Positions 27,020-35,600 of a stretch of 64,000 nucleotides of DNA are shown piece by piece (position 1 is the first letter of the stretch; each line of letters begins with the position of its first letter). Below the pieces are notes generated by a model that worked only from the letters and a program-made list of their open reading frames with translations, made no database searches and had not been told where the DNA came from. Source of the stretch: Phycicoccus sp. CSK15P-2. Its GTDB lineage: Bacteria > Actinomycetota > Actinomycetes > Actinomycetales > Dermatophilaceae. Position numbers and translations under genes: made by a program. The stretch spans positions 62,001 to 126,000 of the forward strand of contig NZ_JAFDVE010000001.1 in NCBI RefSeq assembly GCF_016888005.1, in the 5' to 3' direction.

Positions 27020-27160
27020 CGGTGCAGGGCTGATCGCGACGCGAAGATCGACGGGAGCAGGGCCCGTTCCGACGGACCTCGCCCCCGACCACTTCGAACT
27101 CCATCGATAGCAGGGGTCGACGGTTCGATGAGCAGTGCTCTGGGCGTTAGTGCGCGCCCG
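27020..27160 (+). ncRNA. Repeated structured leader RNA element, copy B
   Basis: Second copy of the element at 12028–12180. CGGTGCAGGGC (27020–27030), GCAGG (27057–27061), a hairpin with the same TTCCGA loop but a different stem (CCG 27064–27066 with CGG 27073–27075), and the 41-nt core (27092–27132) are kept; the spacing between the first motif and the core is 12 nt shorter. GAGC/GCTC (27130–27140) replaces GAGT/ACTC of copy A, a compensatory T–A to C–G change. A 7-bp GC hairpin (27190–27209) follows. The gap 26916–27405 holds this element, its promoter and that hairpin. It precedes the secreted propeller protein and lipoprotein genes. Confidence 0.7.
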
Positions 27161-27403
27161 ACGGGTACCCGTGTCCCGGGTTCCCCACGGACGGCCGGGT
27201 GCGGCCGTCATCACCCATGCCCGGACGGGCGCTCCACGGCCATGTGCCGACGGCCGGCGGACGCACGGCGTCCTTCTCTCGCGGCCACCGCACTCCAGCT
27301 GACGCAGCACGTCGGCGTCGCCTCCCTGGCACCGACGGACCGGGCGTCCTCCCCGGTCCGAGCCTCCTCCCGCAGCTGCTGCGGCCGTGTCTCCCGGAGC
27401 TAG
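27128..27403 (+). CDS. Possible 91-codon leader reading frame after element B
   Basis: The ATG conserved in both leader copies opens a 91-codon frame that stops at TAG 27401–27403, two nt before the ATG of the secreted protein. GGAG, the likely ribosome binding site of that gene, lies in its last codons, an arrangement that would allow translational coupling. The predicted product is Arg/Ser/Cys-rich, matches nothing I know, and its third positions are less GC-rich than those of neighbouring genes. It may be a regulatory leader frame rather than a functional protein, or chance. Confidence 0.25.
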   Translation: MSSALGVSARPTGTRVPGSPRTAGCGRHHPCPDGRSTAMCRRPADARRPSLAATALQLTQHVGVASLAPTDRASSPVRASSRSCCGRVSRS

Positions 27404-27405
27404 CC

Positions 27406-30291
27406 ATGTCCACTCACGTTCGACGACCACTCGCACTGCTGCTCGCGGCGGTGACGTTCCTCGGGATGCTCTCCGTCGCGAGCACCACCGCCGTGTCGGC
27501 ACCGCAGCACGACAGCGTCGTGTCGGCCGAGCCCGCCACCGGCACACCCGCCGTCGACGACGGGTCCGTGCTGGGCATCGCCCAGACGGGCAGCACCGTC
27601 GTCGCCGTCGGGAGCTTCACCGGTGTCACACCGCCCGGCCGCTCGAGCGTCGCGCGCGCCGGCGCGTTCGCGTTCAACGCCTCGAGCGGGGCCCTCGTCG
27701 GCGGGTTCGCCCCCACCTTCGACGGGTCGGTCGAGGACGTCCTCCCCGGCCCCACGACCGGGACGGTATACGTCGCGGGCCGGTTCACCCGGGTCAACGG
27801 CCAGGTCGCCAACCGGATCGCGCTCCTCGACGTCTCCACCGGCCAGCTGGTCGCGGGCTTCTCCACACCGGGGATCAACGGCGTGGTCAACGCGATCACC
27901 CGCGCGGGGAACCGGCTGTACGCCGGAGGGAACTTCACGGCGGCGGGCAACCGCCCGCACGGCGGTCTCGCCGCCTTCGACGCCACCACCGGCGCCATCG
28001 ACCACTCCCTCTCGGTGCAGGTGGACGGCCACCACAACGACTCCGGCTCCGGGGCGCAGGGCGCCATCGGCGTGCGTGACCTCGACGCCGTCCCCGATGG
28101 CTCACGGCTCGTGGCGATCGGCAACTTCAAGACCGTCGACGGTCTGCCTCGCGACCAGCTCGTCGTCGTCGACCTCGGGTCGAGCCCCGTGGTGGCCCCG
28201 ACCTGGCGCACCCGCCGGTACGAGCCCTACTGCTTCAACTGGGCCTTCGACACCTACATGCGCGGAGTGAGCGTCTCGCCCGACGGCTCCTACTTCGTCG
28301 TCGCCACGACCGGTGGGCCCTCCGCGGGGACGTTGTGCGACGCTGCCGCGCGCTTCGAGGTCGGCGCCTCGGGCGACGACATCCAGCCGACCTGGGTCAA
28401 CGCCTCCGGTGGTGACACCCTCTGGGGGGTCTCCGTCACCGAGACCGCGGTCTACGTCGGAGGTCACCAGCGCTGGATGAACAACAGCTCCGGTGCCGAC
28501 GAAGCCGCCCAGGGTGCGGTGCCGAGGCCCGGCCTGGCGGCGCTCAACACCGAGACCGGCGTCCCGATCTCGTGGAACCCGGGGCGCAACCCCCGCGGCA
28601 CGGCCGTGTACGCCCTGTACCCGACCGCCACCGGCCTCTGGATGGGCAGCAACACCGACTGGGTCGGCAACTTCGAGTACCGCCGGCCGAAGCTCGCGTT
28701 CTTCCCGCTGGCAGGTGGGAAGCCGGAGGCGTCGGACGCCACACCGGGTGTGCCCGGGACCGCCTACATCGGTGGCGGAGGGTCCGATCCTTCCGGGGCG
28801 AGCGCGCTGCGGGCGGTCGAGCTCACGACGCGCGGCGCGGGGAGCCCCCGGGACGTGTCCGACCAAGGGATCGACTGGACGCAGGTCCGGGGCGCCTTCG
28901 TCGCCGGCGGCAGGCTCTGGTACGGCAACCGCTCGGGTGACCTGCGCTCGCGGTCCTTCGAGGACGGCGCACTCGGCGCCGAGAAGGTCGTCGACCCGTA
29001 CGACGACCCGACCTGGGCGGGGGTCGACACCGGCAGCGGCAACACCTACGACGGCAAGGACGTCGCGCTCTACCGCCAGATGAGCGGTGTCACCGGCATG
29101 GCGTACGCGGACGGCCGGCTGTACTACACCCGGTCGCGCAACCCGAACCTCTACTGGCGCTGGTTCAACACCGACAGCGGGATCATCGGCTCGGAGGTCT
29201 TCACGGCCAACGGTGGGCGCTCGTGGCGCGGCACGTCCGGGATGTTCGTGGCCGGCGGGCAGCTGTACTTCGTCTCCTCCGACGGCACGCTCGACCGCAT
29301 CGCGCTGACCGACGGTGTGCCGACCGGGTCCCCGACGACCGTCGACGGCCCGGCGGACTCCGGCACCGACTGGCGTGGGCGGGCGCTGTTCCTCACCGCC
29401 ACCGCGGCGCTGCGGGAGAACACGGCCCCCACGGCCGACTTCACGGTGTCGTGCGTCGACCTCACCTGCGACGTCGACGCCTCGGGCTCGGCGGACGCCG
29501 ACGGCACCATCGAGTCCTACGCCTGGGACTTCGGGGGGGCCACCGCCAAAGGGCGGACGGCGCGGCACACGTTCGCCGACCCCGGCACCTACGCCGTCAC
29601 CCTGACCGTCACCGACGACCGCTCCGGCACCGACACCACGACCCGGCAGGTGACGGTCGAGGTGACGCCGCCGCCGGAGCAGCCGATCCGCTTCGTCGAC
29701 GCCGGCGGCTCGGCCGCCAACGTGCAGTCCCCGGCCGTCACGGTGCCGGCGGGTGCCGAGGCGGGCGACCTGCTGCTCCTCACGGCGACCGTGAGCAGCA
29801 GCCCCGTCGTCGCCGACCCCACCGGGTGGACGCTCGTGGGGCGCAAGGAGACGACCGGCATGACGACGCTCGTGTGGAGCAGGACCGCCGCCGCCGGAGA
29901 CGCCGGCAGCGATGTCCGGCTCACCTTCCAGGACCGCCGCAAGTCGGCGCTCGCCGTCACGGCCTACCGCAACGTGGGAGCCGTCGGCCAGACCGCGACG
30001 GTGGTCGACGCCGCGACCTCGACGCACTCGGCGCCCTCCGTGACGGTGCCCAACGGATCGTGGGTCGTCTGGTACTTCGCCGACAAGTCGCCGGACACGG
30101 AGTCGTGGACGGGAGGCACAGGGGTCACCGGGCGCCAGAAGGTCTACTCGACGGGCGGCGGCCGGGTGTCGGCGTTCGTCGGCGACACGGCCGGTCCGCG
30201 CTCGGGCGTCGTCGAGGAAGTCACGGCCAGGACCGACGTCCAGAGCAGCCGGGGCATCGCGTGGTCCATCACCCTGGAGGCGAGGTCATGA
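27406..30291 (+). CDS. Secreted beta-propeller/PKD-domain protein
   Basis: 961 residues. A Sec signal peptide (RRPLALLLAAVTFLGMLSVASTTAVSA) ends near residue 32. A long propeller-like region (about 45–670) has repeated blades such as VVAVGSFTGV, VYVAGRFTRVNGQ and LYAGGNFTAAGN. A PKD domain (about 675–755) shows TADFTVSCVDLTCDVDASGSADADGTIESYAWDFGG…HTFADPGTYAVTLTVTDD. A C-terminal beta-rich domain (about 765–961) follows. PKD and propeller modules usually bind glycans or proteins outside the cell. The ATG follows CCGGAG. Translationally coupled (ATGA) to the lipoprotein. Likely a matrix or cell-surface protein that works with the polysaccharide. Confidence 0.82.
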   Translation: MSTHVRRPLALLLAAVTFLGMLSVASTTAVSAPQHDSVVSAEPATGTPAVDDGSVLGIAQTGSTVVAVGSFTGVTPPGRSSVARAGAFAFNASSGALVGGFAPTFDGSVEDVLPGPTTGTVYVAGRFTRVNGQVANRIALLDVSTGQLVAGFSTPGINGVVNAITRAGNRLYAGGNFTAAGNRPHGGLAAFDATTGAIDHSLSVQVDGHHNDSGSGAQGAIGVRDLDAVPDGSRLVAIGNFKTVDGLPRDQLVVVDLGSSPVVAPTWRTRRYEPYCFNWAFDTYMRGVSVSPDGSYFVVATTGGPSAGTLCDAAARFEVGASGDDIQPTWVNASGGDTLWGVSVTETAVYVGGHQRWMNNSSGADEAAQGAVPRPGLAALNTETGVPISWNPGRNPRGTAVYALYPTATGLWMGSNTDWVGNFEYRRPKLAFFPLAGGKPEASDATPGVPGTAYIGGGGSDPSGASALRAVELTTRGAGSPRDVSDQGIDWTQVRGAFVAGGRLWYGNRSGDLRSRSFEDGALGAEKVVDPYDDPTWAGVDTGSGNTYDGKDVALYRQMSGVTGMAYADGRLYYTRSRNPNLYWRWFNTDSGIIGSEVFTANGGRSWRGTSGMFVAGGQLYFVSSDGTLDRIALTDGVPTGSPTTVDGPADSGTDWRGRALFLTATAALRENTAPTADFTVSCVDLTCDVDASGSADADGTIESYAWDFGGATAKGRTARHTFADPGTYAVTLTVTDDRSGTDTTTRQVTVEVTPPPEQPIRFVDAGGSAANVQSPAVTVPAGAEAGDLLLLTATVSSSPVVADPTGWTLVGRKETTGMTTLVWSRTAAAGDAGSDVRLTFQDRRKSALAVTAYRNVGAVGQTATVVDAATSTHSAPSVTVPNGSWVVWYFADKSPDTESWTGGTGVTGRQKVYSTGGGRVSAFVGDTAGPRSGVVEEVTARTDVQSSRGIAWSITLEARS

Positions 30292-30992
30292 GGACGTCGG
30301 GGACGACACCGGTCACGCCGCGACGGTTCCGTCGAGCGAGGGTCGCGCTGGTCACCGCCCTCGTCCTCGGGGTCGCGGGCTGCAGTGACGGAGGCACCCC
30401 GGACGCCGCCTCCACGTCGGGGAGCGCGTCGGCGTCCGGCGCGGTCGGCCCCACGTCGCCGGGGCCCGAGCGCACGTCGCCGGGGCCCGAGCGCGGGACG
30501 GGCACGGACGCCCCGGCGGACCCGGCGACCCCCGCGGAGGCCACCGAGGCCGCCGAGCCGTCCGGTCCCGAGGCCGAGTCCGCCGAGCCCGGGAAGGACG
30601 GTCGCCAGACGGCCGTCTTCGGGCGGGTCTCCGGAACGAGCGACGGGTCCTGCGTCGCCGTCGGCGACCACCGCGACCTGCGCTCGGGCGACGTGGTCGG
30701 CGGGCCGTTCGACGAGGCGCGCAAGGCCTGGGGCACGACGCGGGCCGACCTCGACCCGGAGTCCGTCCGCCTCTACTGGGTGCCGATGCACACCGCCGAG
30801 ATGGCGGGCGTCACGGTGGTGGCCCAGCACGAGGAGTCCGGCGAGAAGGTCACGGCGAGCCGTGACTCCTTCGGCGACGCCGAGCAGTGGAAGTACTACG
30901 TCACCGACCTCGAGCTTCCGGAGGCCGGGGAGTGGCGGATCTCCGTCACCGCCGGCAAGGACCGGGGCTGCTTCCGGATGACGCTGCACTGA
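30288..30992 (+). CDS. Hypothetical lipoprotein
   Basis: 234 residues. A basic N-terminus and hydrophobic segment end in VLGVAGC, a lipobox with Cys near residue 32. A Ser/Pro/Ala/Glu-rich linker follows, containing a short tandem repeat (TSPGPER twice), then a globular domain of about 125 residues (RVSGTSDGSCVAVGDHRDL…YWVPMHTAEMAGVTVVAQHE…KDRGCFRMTLH) with two cysteines that could pair. I do not recognise the domain. It overlaps the secreted protein's stop by four bases. The last 47 nt overlap the convergent GH26-like gene on the other strand. Confidence 0.75.
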   Translation: MRTSGTTPVTPRRFRRARVALVTALVLGVAGCSDGGTPDAASTSGSASASGAVGPTSPGPERTSPGPERGTGTDAPADPATPAEATEAAEPSGPEAESAEPGKDGRQTAVFGRVSGTSDGSCVAVGDHRDLRSGDVVGGPFDEARKAWGTTRADLDPESVRLYWVPMHTAEMAGVTVVAQHEESGEKVTASRDSFGDAEQWKYYVTDLELPEAGEWRISVTAGKDRGCFRMTLH

Positions 30993-32346
30993 GGAGGTCA
31001 CACGCGCCGCGTCGCTGGTTGGGTAAGGTCGTCCGGAGCCGACCCTCGAGGTCCAGGACGGCCGAGCGCCGCACATCGGGCAGCGACCAGCCGTCCTCGA
31101 CGAGACCTGCCAGCGCCCGGTACTCGCTCGCCCTGCTCAGTGACCAGCGGCAGTCGGCGTTGCTCGGGTTGGTCGGGGGGTGCTGGAAGTAGAACGCCGA
31201 GACGAAGTACGCCCGGTTGGCCTTGAGCCAGGCGTACCCGTCGTGGAGCCACCTGCTGCGGTCCACCGAGCTGTGCGCCGCGAACTCGGGCAGGGATGCT
31301 TTCTTCTGGCGGGCCTTGGCGAAGGCGAGCACGCCGCTCGCCACCGTGGACAGCGACACGTTCTTCCCGGTGCCTTCGCCGCAGACGTCCCAGTTGTAGG
31401 CGTCGGCTCCGACGATGTCGATGTACGCGTCGCCGGGGTAGTAGCGCGGGGCGTAGTTGCTGGCCGTCGGATTGGCCCGGTAGCCCCAGTCGGTGGCCTG
31501 GAAGACCCACAGGACGTTCTTGACGCCCTGTTGCCGGAAGGTGGTGACGACCTTCCGGTAGGCGGCCTGGTACTCCTCCGGCGTGCCGAGGTAGCGCTTG
31601 GTCTTGGTCTCGGGCTCGTGGCCGAAGGCGACCTGGATGCTTCCGCCGCGGGCCTTGATGGTGCGTGCCCACCGGATCATGTCGTTGTGCAGACTCGAAC
31701 CCGGTGCGGCGTTGGCGACGGTGCGCCAGGAGAGGCCGCTGGCGTTGACGGTGATCATCTCGCCCGTCGGGACGCCCTTCTGGAAGTGGCCGTAGGAGTG
31801 TCGAGGAAGGGTGGCGCCGACCGCCGAGGACAGCGTGGTCACGTCGCCGACGCTGCCGAGCAGGAGGCGACCGGCTGCGCTCGCCGCGACGATCTCGGTG
31901 GCCTCCGCAAGGGCTTGCGTGTCGGCCGTCCCGCTCGGGGTCGAGACCGTCGGTGCGGGTGCGGGCTCGTCGGCCACGGGGGCGGGGGCCGGTGTCGCGG
32001 CCGCGGGTGCCGAAGGGCTGGACGATGTCGTCGGCGCGGTCGTGGCTCGGCCGGGTTCCGGTGTCGGCGACGGCTCGGACTTCGCGGCCGGTGAGGACGA
32101 GTGTCCCGGGGTGGCCTCCGGCCCGAAGGCAGCAGGGACGGCGGCGTGGGATGGGACCGACCCGGAGGGTGGGGTGCCTGCGGGAGTGGCGGGCGTCGAG
32201 GCCGTCGCGGTGACGGCCTCCGGAGCCTCGTCGGGACTGCTGGCCACGGTCAGGGGCTGAGGAGCCGCGAGGGAGACGGCCACAGCCCCCACGAGGACGG
32301 CGGCTGCCGCTCGGAGGGAAAGGTGTGGGGCTGGGGAGAGGGACAT
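30946..32346 (-). CDS. Secreted GH26-like glycosidase
   Basis: 466 residues. Signal peptide (LRAAAAVLVGAVAVSLAAPQPLTVA), a long Thr/Pro/Ala/Ser-rich linker (about 35–140), then a GH26-type catalytic domain. SIQVAFGHEPETK carries the His-Glu acid/base, GTPEEYQAAYRKVVTTFRQQGVKNVLWVFQATDW and YYPGDAYIDIVGADAYNW are the usual middle motifs, and ASLPEFAAHS carries the probable nucleophile Glu. The ATG at 32346 gives a clean signal peptide; a longer frame begins upstream without one. It closes the polysaccharide region and is the second GH26-like enzyme in it, here secreted rather than anchored. Confidence 0.83.
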   Translation of the reverse strand: MSLSPAPHLSLRAAAAVLVGAVAVSLAAPQPLTVASSPDEAPEAVTATASTPATPAGTPPSGSVPSHAAVPAAFGPEATPGHSSSPAAKSEPSPTPEPGRATTAPTTSSSPSAPAAATPAPAPVADEPAPAPTVSTPSGTADTQALAEATEIVAASAAGRLLLGSVGDVTTLSSAVGATLPRHSYGHFQKGVPTGEMITVNASGLSWRTVANAAPGSSLHNDMIRWARTIKARGGSIQVAFGHEPETKTKRYLGTPEEYQAAYRKVVTTFRQQGVKNVLWVFQATDWGYRANPTASNYAPRYYPGDAYIDIVGADAYNWDVCGEGTGKNVSLSTVASGVLAFAKARQKKASLPEFAAHSSVDRSRWLHDGYAWLKANRAYFVSAFYFQHPPTNPSNADCRWSLSRASEYRALAGLVEDGWSLPDVRRSAVLDLEGRLRTTLPNQRRGACDLLSAASSGSSPGPCRR

Positions 32347-32496
32347 CACGGCTCCAGCACGGCGCGACCCACCGCGCGAAGTGTCCGGGCAGGGTGACCG
32401 GACAGTGGGGTCACGACCGCGCGGGTCACAGGGGAGAGGGAGGTGCGCGGCTGGCGTGGACGCTAGTACGGGCAGGGACCGAAGATGGGGACCAAC

Positions 32497-32590
32497 GGGC
32501 ATTTATTCGCCTTTCGGCCGATATGTGTCGAACCTTCGAGGTATTTCTCACGTTTTTGCATTTCACCTTCCGGCGAATGGTGTATGCCGG
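32497..32590. promoter_or_regulatory. AT-rich divergent promoter with paired motifs
   Basis: The 297-nt gap between the GH26-like gene and mfd has an unusually AT-rich core (32500–32590). The motif GGCGAAT…ATGCC occurs twice in opposite orientation: on the minus strand over 32497–32511 and on the plus strand at 32572–32588, where outer CCGGC/GCCGG arms form a small dyad. Each copy faces one of the divergent genes. TACGCT just upstream of the mfd ATG looks like its -10 element. A regulator binding the paired motif is inferred. Confidence 0.4.
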
Positions 32591-32643
32591 AGGAGGGCGC
32601 CGGTCGGGGGCTGTCGGCGGGGCGGACTACGCTGGCGTCCGAC

Positions 32644-35600
32644 ATGCCATCGCTCTCCTCGTTGCGCTCCCGGGTCGCCGCCCTCCCCGCCATCTCCGCC
32701 CTGTCCGAGGCCCTCGACGTCCCGTCCGCCGAGGTCGAGGCCTCCGCCCCTCCGGGGGCGAGGCATGCCGTCCTGGCGGCGCTCGCGCCGCGCGGCTCCG
32801 GGGCGCCGGTGCTCGCGGTCACCGCCACGGGCCGGGAGGCGGAGGACCTCCACGCCGCGCTCGCCACGTCCCTCGGCCCGGACGCCGTCGGGCTCTTCCC
32901 CTCGTGGGAGACGTTGCCGCACGAGCGCCTGAGCCCGCGCAGCGACACCGTCGGCCAGCGTCTGTCGGTGCTGCGCCGGCTGGCCCACCCCGACGCCGGC
33001 GACCGGACGCACGGGGCGCTCTCCGTCGTCGTGGCGCCGGTGCGGGCCGTGCTCCAGCCCGTCGCCAAGGGACTCGGCGGCCTCCGTCCGGTCGCGTTGT
33101 CGGCCGGCGACGACATGCCGCTCGAGCAGGTCGTCGAGGACCTCGCGGCCGCGGCGTACGCCCGCGTCGACCTCGTCGAGCGCCGCGGGGAGTTCGCGGT
33201 GCGCGGCGGCATCCTCGACGTCTTCCCGCCCACCGAGGAGCACCCGCTGCGGCTCGAGTTCTGGGGAGACACCGTCGAGGAGATCCGCTGGTTCAAGGTC
33301 GCCGACCAGCGCTCCCTCGAGATCGCCGAGCACGGGCTGTGGGCGCCGCCGTGCCGCGAGCTGCTGCTCACGTCGGCTGTCCGGGAGCGGGCCGCGGCGC
33401 TCGCCGACCGGCTGCCCGGCGTCGCCGACATCCTCGACCGGCTGGCCCACGGCATCGCCGTCGAGGGGATGGAGGCGCTCACCCCGGCCCTCGTCGACGG
33501 GATGGAGACCCTTCTCGAGGTGCTGCCGCGGGACGCGGTCCTCGTCGCGTGCGACCCCGAGCGCATCCGCACCCGGGCGCACGACCTCGTCGCGACGAGC
33601 GAGGAGTTCCTCGAGGCGGGGTGGGCCAACGCCGCCGGTGGGGGTGCCGTCCCCGTCGACCTCGAGTCCGTGCTCGGGACGGCCTCCTTCCGCACCATCG
33701 CCGACCTGCGCGAACAGGCCCGCGACCTCGGCATCCGCTGGCTCGACCTCACCCCGTTCTCCGGGGACGGCGAGGACGGCCTGCGCGACCTCGGGCTCGT
33801 CGCGTCGCCCACCTTCCGTGGCAGCACCGAGGACGCCGTGGACGAGCTGCGCCGGCTCGTCGCCGACGGGTGGTCGGTCCTCACCGTCACCGAAGGGCCC
33901 GGTCTCGCCAAGCGGGTCACCGAGGTGCTCGCCGAGCACGAGGTGTCGACCCGGCTCGCCGCGGACGACGCCGTTCCCGGCCCCGGGGTGGTCACCGTGA
34001 CCACCGGTGCCGTCGCGGCGGGCTTCCTCGTCCCCGAGGACCGCCTCGCCGTGGTCACCGAGGCCGACCTCACCGGCTCGGCGGGGGGCTCGGGCACCTC
34101 GACGAAGGACATGCGCCGGATGCCGTCGCGGCGGCGCAACCAGGTCGACCCCCTCCAGCTCCGGCCCGGCGACTTCGTCGTCCACGAGCAGCACGGGGTC
34201 GGGCGGTTCGTCGAGATGGTGCAGCGCACCGTCCAGGGCGCCACCCGCGAGTACCTCGTCCTCGAGTACGCGGCCTCCAAGCGCGGCCAGCCGGGGGACC
34301 GGCTGTACGTGCCCACCGACCAGCTGGACCAGGTGACCCGCTACGTCGGCGGCGAGCAGCCGACGCTCAACAGGATGGGCGGCTCCGACTGGCAGCAGAC
34401 GAAGGGGCGGGCGCGCCGCTACGTCAAGCAGATCGCGGCCGAGCTCATCCGCCTCTACTCGGCGCGGATGGCCACGAAGGGGCACGCGTTCGGCCCGGAC
34501 ACCCCGTGGCAGCGCGAGCTCGAGGACGCCTTCGCGCACGTCGAGACCCCCGACCAGCTGAGCACCATCGACGAGGTCAAGGCCGACATGGAGCGCGAGG
34601 TCCCGATGGACCGCCTCGTGTGCGGCGACGTGGGCTACGGGAAGACCGAGATCGCGGTGCGGGCCGCCTTCAAGGCGATCCAGGACGGTACCCAGGTCGC
34701 GGTGCTCTGCCCGACCACACTGCTCGTCCAGCAGCACGTCAACACCTTCGCCGAGCGCTACGCGGGCTTCCCCGTCGTGGTCAAGGCGCTCTCCCGCTTC
34801 CAGACCGACGCCGAGGCCACCGCGGTGCTCGCCGGGCTGGCCGACGGCTCCGTCGACCTCGTCATCGGCACCCACCGCCTCCTCGGCAAGGAGGTCCGGT
34901 TCAAGAACCTCGGGCTCGTCGTCGTCGACGAGGAGCAGCGGTTCGGGGTCGAGCACAAGGAGCGGCTCAAGGAGATGCGCACCTCCGTCGACGTCCTCGC
35001 GATGTCGGCCACGCCCATCCCGCGCACCCTCGAGATGGCCGTGACCGGCATCCGCGAGATGTCGACCCTCGCCACTCCGCCCGAGGAGCGCCACCCCGTA
35101 CTCACCTACGTCGGCGCGTACGACGAGAAGACGCTCACCGCGGCCGTCCGGCGCGAGCTGCTGCGCGAGGGGCAGGTGTTCCTCGTCCACAACAAGGTGT
35201 CGACGATCGAGAAGGCCGCCGCCCGGCTGCGCGAGCTCGTGCCGGAGGCCCGGGTCGCCACGGCCCACGGGAAGATGGGGGAGCACCGTCTCGAGCAGGT
35301 CGTGCTCGACTTCTGGGAGAAGCGCTTCGACGTCCTCGTCTGCACGACGATCGTCGAGACCGGTCTGGACATCAGCAACGCCAACACGCTCATCGTCGAG
35401 CGAGCCGACCGGCTCGGCCTCTCCCAGCTGCACCAGCTCCGAGGGCGGGTGGGCCGGGGCCGGGAGCGGGCGTACTCCTACTTCCTCTACCCACCGGAGA
35501 CCCCGCTCAGCGAGACCGCGCTCGACCGGCTCCAGACGATCGCGAGCAACACCGACCTCGGGTCCGGGATGCAGGTCGCCATGAAGGACCTCGAGATCCG

